Below, one piece after another: positions 37,274-45,812 of a stretch of DNA of 64,000 nucleotides. The notes beneath the pieces were generated by a model. It worked only from the letters and a program-made list of their open reading frames with translations. It searched no databases and was not told where the DNA came from. This DNA comes from Buchananella hordeovulneris. GTDB taxonomy: Bacteria > Actinomycetota > Actinomycetes > Actinomycetales > Actinomycetaceae. The position numbers were made by a program, and so were the translations under genes. The stretch spans positions 1-64,000 of the forward strand of contig NZ_MQVS01000008.1 of NCBI RefSeq assembly GCF_001907235.1, given 5' to 3'. Numbering within the stretch: position 1 is the first letter of the stretch; every line of letters starts with the position of its first letter.

Positions 37274-37427
37274 GTTGCTGCGGGGCGCCGAGGCGAACGA
37301 CGTCGGTATCATCACCGCTTACCTGGCGGGGCTGCGCGGCGGCGGCGTCTGAGACCGGGCCACCGGGCTGCGTTCGCCCAGCTGGCCGTGGCCCGGCTGC
37401 GTCACGGCACGCGCTTGGATTCAATCC
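37274..37427 (+). pseudogene. Chimeric remnant: tetR 3' end joined to permease 3' end
   Basis: 37274-37353 repeats the last 25 codons of tetR almost exactly (EANDVGIITAYLAGLRGGG), then the shared spacer, then the final codons of the second permease (AVARLRHGTRLDSI). The order mimics tetR plus ABC cassette with everything between deleted. Similarity to 33594-33715 is very high, so the event looks recent. Its 3' edge supplies the bases of the sigma gene's stop codon (37421). Confidence 0.8.
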
Positions 37428-38656
37428 GATACGCTGCCCGGCGCCGTCACCTCCGCCAGGCGCCGTTGGAGGAAGCCGCGTTCGGCTCCGTTGCGCGTCA
37501 GGGACAGGGCCTGGGTGTAGGCGGAGGCCGCCTCCGTGCGCCGCCCGAGGCGTCGCAGCAGGTCGGCCCGGGTGGCAGCCAGGTATCGGTAGTCGCGCAG
37601 CGCGCTGCTGGCCGCCAGCTGGTCGAGCTCGGCCAGGATCGCCGCCAGGTCTGCCCCGGGCGCGAGGCTGGCGGCTGCGAGCCGGTTGAGTGCCACCACC
37701 GGGTTCGGCCAGACCCGCAGCAGGCCGTCGTATAGCGTGAGGATCGCGTCCCAGTTGGTGGCCGCCGCGTTTGGTGCCTGGGCGTGCACCCCCGAGATCG
37801 CCGCCTGCAGCGTGTACCGCCCCAGTTGGCCCGCCGAGATCCCGAGCCGCAGGGCGCGCGTGGCCGTTGCCAGGCCCGCCAGGCGCAGGGCCGGGTCCCA
37901 GCCGCTCCGGTCCTGGTCCGCCAGCAACACCATGCCCGCCTCGGGGTGGTGCCGCCCGGGCGCCCGAGCGTCGTCCAGCAGGCACAAAGCCAGCAGCCCG
38001 ACGGCTTCGGCCGACTCCGGCAGACATCCCACCAGCAGGCGCGCCAGCTCGCGAGCCTTGGCCGCCAGGTCGCCCCGCACCGCCGTCTGACCGTCCGCGG
38101 GGGCGTGCCCGGCCGTGTGGATGAGGTAGATGACGGCGAGGACGTCGTCCAACCGGTGCGTGAGCTCCGGGCCGGACGGCACCACGAACGGCAGGCCAGC
38201 CGCCGCGATCTTGCGTTTGGCGCGCGTGATACGGGCCGCCACCGTGGCCGGGCGCACCAGCAGCCCCGCCGCGATCTCTTCCACCGACAGACCTCCGAGC
38301 AGCCGCAAGGTCAGTGCCAAACGGGCAGGCGGCGCGAGCGCCGGGTGGCAGCACACAAACATCAGCCGCAGCAGGTCCAGACCCGGCTCATCATCCGGCT
38401 CGGTGTCGACGACGAGCAGCGGCAGCTTCCGCCGCCAGGTCGCCTCCCGCCGCAACCGGTCGATCGCCAGGTTGCGGGCGGTCGTCGTCAGCCACGCCGC
38501 CGGATTAGCGGGCACCTGCTCCCGCCAACTGGTAAGCGCCCGCATGCAGGCTTCCTGCACGCACTCCTCGGCCAGGTCCAGGTCGTGGGTGAGGCGCGCC
38601 GTCGCCGCCAATACGTGTGGGCGGCAGCGCCGGTACGCCTCCTCGAGGGTCTCCAC
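37421..38656 (-). CDS. ECF42-type RNA polymerase sigma factor
   Basis: The 411-residue sigma factor has sigma2 (residues 8-75, LTHDLDLAEECVQEACMRAL), sigma4 (about 110-160, LTLRLLGGLSVEEIAAGLLV) and a long C-terminal TPR-like / DUF6596 domain (RYLAATRADLLRRLGRRTEAASAYTQAL). That C-terminal extension defines the ECF42 group, which lacks a classic anti-sigma factor. It is encoded nine bases after a DGPF/YCII protein, the standard ECF42 partner, and a matching promoter lies upstream of that gene. GTG at 38656 is the start. The last residues reach a duplicated fragment, so the extreme C-terminus may have been altered. Confidence 0.92.
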   Translation of the reverse strand: METLEEAYRRCRPHVLAATARLTHDLDLAEECVQEACMRALTSWREQVPANPAAWLTTTARNLAIDRLRREATWRRKLPLLVVDTEPDDEPGLDLLRLMFVCCHPALAPPARLALTLRLLGGLSVEEIAAGLLVRPATVAARITRAKRKIAAAGLPFVVPSGPELTHRLDDVLAVIYLIHTAGHAPADGQTAVRGDLAAKARELARLLVGCLPESAEAVGLLALCLLDDARAPGRHHPEAGMVLLADQDRSGWDPALRLAGLATATRALRLGISAGQLGRYTLQAAISGVHAQAPNAAATNWDAILTLYDGLLRVWPNPVVALNRLAAASLAPGADLAAILAELDQLAASSALRDYRYLAATRADLLRRLGRRTEAASAYTQALSLTRNGAERGFLQRRLAEVTAPGSVSD

Positions 38657-38665
38657 TGCCGCGCG

Positions 38666-39022
38666 TTACTCGTACTGCTCCAGGTTCACCACCGGGCGCA
38701 CCTCGACGTGGCCCGCTGGGCACTGCCGCGCCAACCGCACCGCCGTGTCCAGGTCCGGGGCCTGCAGCAGGTAGAAGCCGCCCAGGCACTCCTTCGTCTC
38801 GGCAAACGGGCCGTCGCTGAGTGTCACCTCGCCGCCGACGCGGTGGACTGTCGTGGCTGTCGCCTGCGGTTGCAGCGCCGCCCCGCCGGTGATCTGGCAG
38901 CCGGCCGCCTCCACGGCCGCGGCGAAAGCCTCATGCAACTGCAGCTCGGCCTGCCAGTCTTCCTCGCCGGCCTGCTCGTGCCAGCTCTCGTCGTCAAACA
39001 TGCTCAACAGGTACTCGGGCAT
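38666..39022 (-). CDS. YCII-related DGPF-domain protein
   Basis: The 118-residue protein contains the motif SDGPFAETKECLGGFYLLQAPD, diagnostic of YCII/DGPF proteins, and ends GHVEVRPVV. Proteins of this class are the typical targets of ECF42 sigma factors, encoded beside them in the same operon. The biochemical role is unsettled. ATG at 39022 is chosen because the longer reading is Arg-rich nonsense and AGAGGAACG lies just upstream. Confidence 0.9.
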   Translation of the reverse strand: MPEYLLSMFDDESWHEQAGEEDWQAELQLHEAFAAAVEAAGCQITGGAALQPQATATTVHRVGGEVTLSDGPFAETKECLGGFYLLQAPDLDTAVRLARQCPAGHVEVRPVVNLEQYE

Positions 39023-39058
39023 GATCGTTCCTCTCGTCAACAACATCCTGACACTGCT

Positions 39059-39087
39059 TCGACGAACGGGCCGCCACGAAATCGACA
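39059..39087 (-). promoter_or_regulatory. Predicted ECF42 promoter
   Basis: On the minus strand TGTCGA (39087-39082) is followed after exactly 17 bases by CGTCGA (39064-39059), with the DGPF start codon 37 bases further. This fits the published ECF42 consensus of a TGTCGA -35 with a CG-type -10, and it implies autoregulation of the DGPF-sigma operon. Confidence 0.7.
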
Positions 39088-39189
39088 CGGGCCGCAAACC
39101 GCCTCCCCGGCGGTGCCCGCCCCCGGGCGCCGCAGCGCGCCGACCACCGGCACGGCCGGGCTCCCGCCCCGCCTTGGCGGCGCGCGGCC

Positions 39190-40152
39190 TCAGCGGCGCA
39201 GGTCGGGCCACTTGCTGGCCCACCGCCCGACCCCGCACATGTCGGTGGCTATCTTCTCCAGGCTGGGCCCGAGCTGCCGCACCAGCTGGGGGTTGTCGTC
39301 GGTCCCATACAGCTCCACCAGTTGCCCGATGATGCGGGCGATGCCGCGCTCCCGCACCGCCACGAACGTGTGGGCCTGCCCCCGGTGCCCGCGTTGCCCG
39401 TCGCCCACCAACACCCGGGCCCCGGACTGCGAATAGAACACGCACGTGTTGATCCACGGCACCTCGGTCCCGCTGGACCCCAGGTGCTGGGCGAGCTGGG
39501 TGGCCTTCTCCCGGGCCGCGGCCCGCGGGGCGCCGATGTCGGTGAAGCGCTGCACCGCGATCGCGCCCTGATTCTCGCGCTCCAGGCGAACCGCGAACTC
39601 GGTCTCTAGCTCCGACTCGTCCACCAGATCGCTGAGCATCGCGTGCACCCGGCTCGGCTGGCGGGCGTCGAACACCACGCCCTGCCAGTCCCGGTGCTCG
39701 ATCAACAGCACGAACTGGTCGGTGACCACCAGGTGATCCACCCGGCAGACCCGCGGCCGGGGCGCGCGCGGATCGGTGGTCAAAAAATGGAGATGACTGG
39801 CCACCAGCGCATCAATCCCCAGCGAGGCCACCGCCGCCACCAGCTGGCGCCGGGAGGCCAGCTCGCTGGCCAGCGACTTCGACAGGTGCTCCCACACCGC
39901 CACCTGGGTGTCGTGCGCCGACGTCACCTCGCTCTCCAGCTGCGCGATGGCGGCGGTGTGGCGTTCGCGCTGCGTCGCGAGGTCGTGCTCCACCTCCGCC
40001 ACGGCCTTGGCCTGCGACATTTGCGCCAGCTGGCGGGTAGCCTCCCGCTGCTTGGCGCCCCGGTATTCCCGCCACAACCACACCGCGAACACGGTTACCA
40101 GCGCAGCCAGCAGCGCGGCCGCAGCTGGCAACGGCAAGGTTACGACGCGCAT
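39190..40152 (-). CDS. Membrane-anchored NERD-like protein
   Basis: The 320-residue protein starts with one transmembrane segment (VVTLPLPAAAALLAALVTVFAVWLW), then a coiled coil of about 90 residues (EATRQLAQ to ELASRRQL). A C-terminal domain follows with VCRVDHLVVTDQFVLLIEHRDWQGVVFDA, like the NERD nuclease-related fold. The lysine expected in the IExK motif is replaced (IEHRDW), so catalysis is doubtful. ATG at 40152 is used because the extended N-terminus lacks a site and is Gly/Arg-rich. It may be an envelope-associated DNA-binding or nuclease-derived protein; the role is unknown. Confidence 0.6.
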   Translation of the reverse strand: MRVVTLPLPAAAALLAALVTVFAVWLWREYRGAKQREATRQLAQMSQAKAVAEVEHDLATQRERHTAAIAQLESEVTSAHDTQVAVWEHLSKSLASELASRRQLVAAVASLGIDALVASHLHFLTTDPRAPRPRVCRVDHLVVTDQFVLLIEHRDWQGVVFDARQPSRVHAMLSDLVDESELETEFAVRLERENQGAIAVQRFTDIGAPRAAAREKATQLAQHLGSSGTEVPWINTCVFYSQSGARVLVGDGQRGHRGQAHTFVAVRERGIARIIGQLVELYGTDDNPQLVRQLGPSLEKIATDMCGVGRWASKWPDLRR

Positions 40153-40229
40153 CAGCGGTTTCGTTTCGCAACTAGGTGGGACAGGAACGCCAAAACCGCC
40201 CCCGCGCAGGCGAGGGCGATTCGTGGGGT

Positions 40230-40257
40230 GTGGGGCCCGGCCAGTGCCGGGCCCCAC
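40230..40257 (-). terminator. Hairpin after the HdeA-like lipoprotein gene
   Basis: A perfect 12-bp stem (GTGGGGCCCGGC at 40230-40241 with 40246-40257) has a 4-base loop, seven bases after the stop codon. It has no U-tract. Confidence 0.7.
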
Positions 40258-40263
40258 TACTCA

Positions 40264-40680
40264 CTACTTCAGGTTCTCGACGATCGGCTTACCCAGGTTA
40301 TCCGGTTGGGCACAGAATTCGGTGACTTTGGTGGACACGTCGAGGATATCGTTGTCGTCCTCCGGCGACTTGCCCGCGGCCTTGGTCAGCGCCAGGTAGG
40401 TGGCCTCCATCTTGTCCGCGTCGGTGATCTTGGCCAGGTCGTCGCAGGTCATCTTGCTGGCGTCAATGTCGGCGGCCATCTTGTCGCCGTCAGCCTTGTC
40501 GTCGGCGTGGTCGTGGCCGTCGCCCTCGGTGTGCTCGTGGGTCTCTTCACCGTCCATGGCGGTCTGCTCGCTGGCCACCACCTGCGGGGTGGCAGCCTCA
40601 GTGGCAGCCTTGTCGTCGCCGCACGCGGTGAGCGAGAAAGCCAGACCGAGGGCCGCGAAAGTAGCCAGGGTCCTACGCAT
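40264..40680 (-). CDS. Lipoprotein with a His-rich segment and HdeA-like domain
   Basis: The 138-residue lipoprotein has signal MRRTLATFAALGLAFSLTAC (lipobox LTAC), an acidic linker with a cluster of histidines (ETHEHTEGDGHDHADD), then a small helical domain with two cysteines (MTCDDLAKI ... VTEFCAQP). The Cys spacing and the LDVSTKVTEFC pattern recall HdeA-type acid-stress chaperones, and the His/Asp stretch could bind metal ions. Both ideas are inferred from sequence style. ATG at 40680 is chosen because AAGGAG sits nine bases upstream. Confidence 0.6.
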   Translation of the reverse strand: MRRTLATFAALGLAFSLTACGDDKAATEAATPQVVASEQTAMDGEETHEHTEGDGHDHADDKADGDKMAADIDASKMTCDDLAKITDADKMEATYLALTKAAGKSPEDDNDILDVSTKVTEFCAQPDNLGKPIVENLK

Positions 40681-40781
40681 ATGTTCCATCTCCTTGCAGT
40701 TTTTGATCACTGGACGTCCAAGACGATATTCCCCCGGCCACAGCCCTGGGAGGGGCGAACACCCTCAATCCACCCCGAGCC

Positions 40782-42317
40782 TCAACGCGAGTAGTAGACG
40801 GCCCCCGGTTCCATCTGTCCCAGCAGCGTGGGGACGGTGACGAAGACGTACCCGGCCTCTTGCAGTTTGTGGATGATTCCCGGCACCGCGTCGACCGAGG
40901 TCGGGTGGATGTCGTGTAGCAGGATGATGGATCCCGGTTTGACCCCGGTGACGGCCCGCTTCGTTGTCTCGGCGACGTTGCGATTCTTCCAATCTTCGGT
41001 GTCCACGTCCCATAGCACCACCGGCAGCTGCCCGCTCGGGGTCTGGCCGGGGACGAAGGCGCCGTAGGGTGGCCGGAGCGAAGTCGGGGCCACCCCGGCG
41101 GCGGCCAGGATCGCGTCGTTCGTCAACCGCAGTTGTTCTTCGACCTGCGCTGGGCTCAGTCCGGTCAGGTCCGGGTGGTCCCAGGTGTGGTTACCGAGCG
41201 CGTGTCCTTCCTGCACCATGCGCTGCAAGGTCGCTTCCTTCCCGGCGATGGCCGAGCCGAGAATGAAGAAGGTGGCTGGCACCTGCGCATCCCGCAACGT
41301 GTCGAGTAGCCGGTCGGTGTGCCGACCGGGGCCGTCGTCGAAAGTGAGAGCCACACACGCCACGGCAGCGCAATCGACCTCCGCCCCGGGGGCCGGCTGC
41401 GCGGCTGCGGGGGCGACGGGATCCGGTTCGACTGTGGACAAGTCGGTGGTGGGCGACGCGGAAGGTGTGGGCTCCGGCTCGGGCGCTTCCGGTTCTTCCG
41501 GCAGAGCCGCCGGCTCCTGTGCGGCGATGCCCACCGCCAGCCAGGCGGCCCCGTCAGCGGTGAGCAGGCCGGTGGCTTCCTGTTGGGGAATCTCGACGAT
41601 GAACGCTCCGTCAGAGTAGGCGGTGAGCACGCCCGGGGCGACCTGTACCAGCAGGTCTCCGTCGACGTCGGGCACCAGGGAGCGGGCCAGCTGGGTGCCG
41701 ATGGCGGCCGGCCAGGTCCCCTCTTCCCGCAGCGGTTCCCTCCCCTGCAGTTTGGTGATGGCTGCCGCCGTGATCTCCACCAATTGCTGGAACTTGTCAG
41801 GCGCGACGAGCCGGGCCGAAGTCGAGGCGCCCAGGGTGTCAACGTTGGCGACGTAGCTGGTGAACTCGCTGCCCCACCCGGCTCCGGCGAACGTCTCGCG
41901 GGTTACCAGGACGGTGATCCACGGGCCGGAACGCTGCGACAGCTGCCAGCGGGCGTTGAACACGGCCTTGTCGACGTTGGTGTGGTCGGTGGCAAAACGT
42001 TGCCGGGCATCCTCCAGTTCGGTGTCAACCAGGGTGTTGAATGCCTCAAGCCCATCGATGGTGGGGGTCTGCAGGAACCAGCGGGGGGCCTCCAGGTTTT
42101 CGGTAATGACCGAGTGGATGCCTGCGGCGGGCAGGGCAGGGCCGGGGTCCGCATCCGCAGGAATGAAGGACCGGGCGGTGGCTTCGGTGTTGACGGCGGG
42201 GACTGGGGCCGCAGTGGTCGGGGTTTGCGCCGGTTCGGTGGCCCCGGCACTGCAGCCTGCAGCGGCCACGTTGACGGCCAGAGCTAAGGCGGCGAAACGT
42301 GAGCGGAAGGCGGGCAT
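40782..42317 (-). CDS. PdaC-like polysaccharide deacetylase lipoprotein
   Basis: The 511-residue secreted lipoprotein (signal ending AAAGC) has an N-terminal domain of the RsiV/DUF3298 style (residues about 55-250), a Pro/Glu linker, and a C-terminal NodB domain (about 300-505). The NodB motifs are TFDDGPGRHTDRLLDTL (metal Asp-Asp), HTWDHPDL (His-x3-His type), RPPYGA and LLHDIHPTSV. Like Bacillus PdaC it probably deacetylates N-acetylmuramic acid or glucosamine in peptidoglycan, modifying lysozyme resistance. The gene stands alone; no partner is obvious. Confidence 0.88.
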   Translation of the reverse strand: MPAFRSRFAALALAVNVAAAGCSAGATEPAQTPTTAAPVPAVNTEATARSFIPADADPGPALPAAGIHSVITENLEAPRWFLQTPTIDGLEAFNTLVDTELEDARQRFATDHTNVDKAVFNARWQLSQRSGPWITVLVTRETFAGAGWGSEFTSYVANVDTLGASTSARLVAPDKFQQLVEITAAAITKLQGREPLREEGTWPAAIGTQLARSLVPDVDGDLLVQVAPGVLTAYSDGAFIVEIPQQEATGLLTADGAAWLAVGIAAQEPAALPEEPEAPEPEPTPSASPTTDLSTVEPDPVAPAAAQPAPGAEVDCAAVACVALTFDDGPGRHTDRLLDTLRDAQVPATFFILGSAIAGKEATLQRMVQEGHALGNHTWDHPDLTGLSPAQVEEQLRLTNDAILAAAGVAPTSLRPPYGAFVPGQTPSGQLPVVLWDVDTEDWKNRNVAETTKRAVTGVKPGSIILLHDIHPTSVDAVPGIIHKLQEAGYVFVTVPTLLGQMEPGAVYYSR

Positions 42318-42431
42318 GCGGAGTTATTCCATTTCTGAAGTAGATCGGATACAGCATTGTCTCTGGTGGCCGGATCGCCAAGGGGCGGCCCGCCCCGCAA
42401 GCGCCCCGGGTTGGAGGGCATTTGGGGCAAA

Positions 42432-43565
42432 TTAGGGGCGGGGGTGGCTGGGGGCGGTCCCGCGGGGCAGGTTGAGTACCCACTCCTGGATGGCCACCAC
42501 GGCGGCGGCGCGCGCCCAGCCGAAGAAGTTGGAGTCGTCGAGGTGGATGGCGATGCGGTCCCCGGCGGGTGGACGCAGGGCCTGCAGCCTCTCGGCGACG
42601 ACGTCGGCCACCAGCGGATACAACCCGATGCCTTCCCCGCCGACGACGGTGACCGCCTGATGGGTGAGGTTGGCGGCCCAGGCGATGAGAGTGCCGAGGG
42701 CCTTGCCTGCCGCCTGCACCTCGCGCCAGGCGGGCCCCTGGTGGGCGGCGGCTAGGGAGAGGACCTCGGGGAAGGAGACCTCTCGGCCCAGCACGGCAGA
42801 CACTCGGGCCGCGATGGCTGGCGAGGTCAGGAGGGCTTGCGAACAGCCGGGGTGCCCGGCCGCGCACCGGGGGCCGTCGGGGGCGAGCGGAAGGTGGCCG
42901 ACGCTGCCGACCCCGGCGTCGGGGGTGCGCACCACGGCCCCGTTGGCGGCCAGTGCGTAGCCGACTCCGGCACCCAGGGTGATGACGGTGAAGCCGGGCA
43001 GGCTGCGGCCGACCCCGAACCACCGATGAAACTCGGCCAGGGCCACGAGGTCGTTCTCGATGGTGGTGGGCAGGGAGAGAGCGGGCCGCAGCAGGCGGGC
43101 CAGGTCCACCTCCCGCCAGTTCAGGAAGGGGGCGTGGTGGACGACGCCGCGGGTGGGGAAACCGCCCAGGCTCAGGCCGACGCCTTGGGTGCGCGGGGTG
43201 GCGAGGGTGGTGGCGGCGGCGGTGATCGCCCGGGCGACGGCCTGCGGGCGGCGGTCGGGCAGCGCCGTGTCCAGGCGGGCCTGGATGGTGGCGTGCATGT
43301 CGGTGCGCACCGCGTACAGCTGTTCGCCGGTGAGTTTGATGCCGACGAAGTCCCCTAGGTCGGGGTTGATGGCCAGGGGGCGGGAGGGACGGCCCACGTC
43401 CCCGCTGGGCAGTTCCTGCAACTCGTGCAGGATGCCGACGTCAAGCAGAGGTTTAGCGAGCCGGGTCAGGGAGGCGGGCGAGAGGTCGAGGCGCCCGGTG
43501 AGGGCGGCCCGGGAGATGGGGCCGTGGATGAGGACCTCGCGCACGAGGGCGACTTCACTGGACAC
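42432..43565 (-). CDS. ROK family transcriptional repressor of the alpha-galactoside operon
   Basis: The 377-residue repressor has an N-terminal winged helix (VLIHGPISRAALTGRLDLSPASLTRLAKPLLDVGIL) and a ROK sugar-kinase-like domain with the zinc-binding motif CAAGHPGC and the GVGLSLGGFPT and ITLGAGVGYAL glycine loops. The ROK motif suggests sugar-responsive derepression. It is divergent from the GH36 gene, so it likely controls the alpha-galactosidase/ABC operon. ATG at 43565 leaves 100 bp for the shared promoter region. Confidence 0.9.
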   Translation of the reverse strand: MSSEVALVREVLIHGPISRAALTGRLDLSPASLTRLAKPLLDVGILHELQELPSGDVGRPSRPLAINPDLGDFVGIKLTGEQLYAVRTDMHATIQARLDTALPDRRPQAVARAITAAATTLATPRTQGVGLSLGGFPTRGVVHHAPFLNWREVDLARLLRPALSLPTTIENDLVALAEFHRWFGVGRSLPGFTVITLGAGVGYALAANGAVVRTPDAGVGSVGHLPLAPDGPRCAAGHPGCSQALLTSPAIAARVSAVLGREVSFPEVLSLAAAHQGPAWREVQAAGKALGTLIAWAANLTHQAVTVVGGEGIGLYPLVADVVAERLQALRPPAGDRIAIHLDDSNFFGWARAAAVVAIQEWVLNLPRGTAPSHPRP

Positions 43566-43629
43566 GGCATCCCTCGGAGTTGTGGTGGCTGCGGCTGGTA
43601 GGGGCCACGTTACCGGACGCGAAAACGCG

Positions 43630-43665
43630 TTGACAGCCCTATTACTTTTGTCGTAAAACTATTAA
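43630..43665 (+). promoter_or_regulatory. Promoter of the alpha-galactosidase operon, likely leaderless
   Basis: A perfect TTGACA (43630-43635) is followed after 18 bases by TAAAAC (43654-43659). The next start codon is at 43666, six bases past the hexamer, which is the expected transcription start. No Shine-Dalgarno sequence fits, so the mRNA probably begins with AUG. An A/T-rich TTTTGTCGTAAAA stretch overlaps the -10 and may bind the ROK repressor. Confidence 0.7.
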
Positions 43666-45795
43666 ATGCGTCTCACTCCCGGCGACACGAGCATCATCTA
43701 CCTGCGCAACGCTGGCACCTGCCTCTTGCTCGACCTGTCCACCCTGACCATCACCCACTGGGGCCCGGATCTTGGGTCGGCGCAGACGGCCACCTTGACC
43801 AGCCTCGCCCGCGCTGCCCGCCTGCAACGCGTCTCCGGCGGCCTGGACGAGACCGCTCCCCACAGCCTCGTCGCCACCCCCGCCACCGGCTGGCTCGGCA
43901 CCCCCACCCTCGAAGGACACCGCGACGGCGGCCACGTCTCGGCCCGGTTCACCCTGGTAGGCGGCCACTACGATGCAACCACAGCCACCCTGCACCTGAC
44001 CGACCCAGAAGCCGAACTGGCTTTAGCTGTCGACCTCACCATCGGTGCCGGGGGACTCGTCGGGCAACGGCTCACCCTCACCAACACCGGGACCACCCCC
44101 TACGCCGTCGCCCGCCTAGAACCCGGGCTACCGCTGCCCTGGCACGCCACCGAAATCCTCGACACCACCGGCCGTCACCTCCGCGAACGCAGCCCGCAAC
44201 GCCACCATCTCACCTACGGCACCTACGAACGCACCTCCCGCCGCGGACGACCCGGGGCAGACGCCACCGTGCTACTGGCCGCCGGGCAACCCGGCTTCGG
44301 CTTCACCCACGGCCGGGTCTACGGTGCGCACGTCGCCTGGTCCGGCAACCACCGGCTCTACGTCGAGCGCACCACCACCGGGCAGTCCTTCCTGGCCGGT
44401 GGCGCGCTCTACCTGCAAGGAGAAGTCTGCCTCGCCCCCGGCCAACAACTGACCACCCCCTGGTTGTACGCCTCCTGGGGCGAGGGACTCAACGCGCTCG
44501 CGGCCCGCTTTCACACCGAGTGGCGGGCCCGGCCCGCCCATCCGCGCCGCCCCCGTCCCGTCACGCTGAACACGTGGGAGGCCGTCTACTTCGCGCACGA
44601 CCTTGCCCGCCTCACCGCCCTCGCCGACGCCGCTGCCGAGGTGGGGGTCGAGCGCTTCGTCCTGGACGACGGGTGGTTCCTGCATCGGCGCGACGACACG
44701 GCAGGGCTCGGGGACTGGTACGTGGACCCGGACGTATGGCCGATGGGCCTCGGACCCCTGATCGAACACGTGCGCGAACGGGGCATGGAGTTCGGGCTCT
44801 GGGTGGAACCGGAAATGGTCAATCCCGACTCGGACCTCGCCCGCGCCCACCCCGACTGGGTCCTCCAGGCCCGCACCGCCCTGCCCCCGGTGGCCCGCCA
44901 GCAGCAAGTCCTGAACCTGACGTTGCCCGCGGTTGCCGACTATCTTTTCGCCCGCCTAGACGCGCTGCTGGTGGCCTATCCGATCAGCTACCTGAAGTGG
45001 GATCACAACCGCGACCTCGTGGAGGCGGCGAGTGGCCCGGGCGGCCAGCACCTGGCCCAGGCACAGACCCTGGCGCTCTACGAACTGCTGGACCGCCTGA
45101 AAGCCAAGCACCCGCACCTGGAGATCGAAAGCTGTGCATCCGGTGGGGCCCGCGTGGACCTGGGAATCCTGGCCCGCACCGACCGCGTGTGGACCTCGGA
45201 CTGCCTCGACCCGCTGGAGCGCCTCCCCATTCAGGCCTACACCGGCCTCGTGGTGCCGCCCGAGATGCTGGGGACTCACCTGACCTCCCCGCGGGTGCAC
45301 TCCACCGGGCGCACGGTAGACCTGCGACTGGCGGGTGCGGTGGCGCTCTTCGGGCATTTCGGCATCGAGTGGGACCTGACGACGCTGTCGGCCACCGAAC
45401 GGCAAGCGGTGGCCGACTGGGTGGCATTGGCGAAACGGGTACGTCCCCTGGTGGCCAGTGGCGTCTTGGTGCACGCCGATACCGCCGATCCCGCGCTAGA
45501 CGTGCGGGGCGTGGTCGCCGCCGACCAGTCCCAGGCATTCTTCGCCTTCACCCAGGTGGCGACCTCGGTTTCCGCGCCGCCCGGGCGGGTACGGCTGCCC
45601 GGCCTGGCTGCCCAGCGTACCTACCGGTTGACGGTTGCGAGCCCCGGCGGCTGGCGGCAAGAGCCCGCCCAATCTCCCTTGGCCTGGGCCACGGACGACA
45701 TCTGCCTGACGGGCGCGCAGTTGGCGGAGGTCGGCCTGCGGCCGCCGGTGCAGTACCCGCAGCAAGCCACAGTCATTGAACTGACCGCAATGTGA
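43666..45795 (+). CDS. Alpha-galactosidase, GH36 family
   Basis: The 709-residue cytoplasmic enzyme releases galactose from raffinose-, melibiose- or stachyose-type sugars. The N-terminal beta domain is followed by the barrel with FVLDDGWFLHRRDDT, LGDWYVDPDVWPMGL, the nucleophile in SYLKWDHNRDL and the acid/base region VWTSDCLDPLERL, then a C-terminal beta domain. The first ATG directly follows the promoter without a ribosome site. Its stop overlaps the next reading frame's ATG and lies 17 bp before the binding-protein start, so it leads the uptake operon. Confidence 0.93.
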   Translation: MRLTPGDTSIIYLRNAGTCLLLDLSTLTITHWGPDLGSAQTATLTSLARAARLQRVSGGLDETAPHSLVATPATGWLGTPTLEGHRDGGHVSARFTLVGGHYDATTATLHLTDPEAELALAVDLTIGAGGLVGQRLTLTNTGTTPYAVARLEPGLPLPWHATEILDTTGRHLRERSPQRHHLTYGTYERTSRRGRPGADATVLLAAGQPGFGFTHGRVYGAHVAWSGNHRLYVERTTTGQSFLAGGALYLQGEVCLAPGQQLTTPWLYASWGEGLNALAARFHTEWRARPAHPRRPRPVTLNTWEAVYFAHDLARLTALADAAAEVGVERFVLDDGWFLHRRDDTAGLGDWYVDPDVWPMGLGPLIEHVRERGMEFGLWVEPEMVNPDSDLARAHPDWVLQARTALPPVARQQQVLNLTLPAVADYLFARLDALLVAYPISYLKWDHNRDLVEAASGPGGQHLAQAQTLALYELLDRLKAKHPHLEIESCASGGARVDLGILARTDRVWTSDCLDPLERLPIQAYTGLVVPPEMLGTHLTSPRVHSTGRTVDLRLAGAVALFGHFGIEWDLTTLSATERQAVADWVALAKRVRPLVASGVLVHADTADPALDVRGVVAADQSQAFFAFTQVATSVSAPPGRVRLPGLAAQRTYRLTVASPGGWRQEPAQSPLAWATDDICLTGAQLAEVGLRPPVQYPQQATVIELTAM

Positions 45796-45812
45796 AGCGT
45801 AAGGAGGCGCGC

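Noticed and set aside
42046-43023. 325-codon minus-strand frame across the deacetylase/ROK boundary
   Set aside because: It overlaps two real genes in a different frame and is Arg/Pro-rich.
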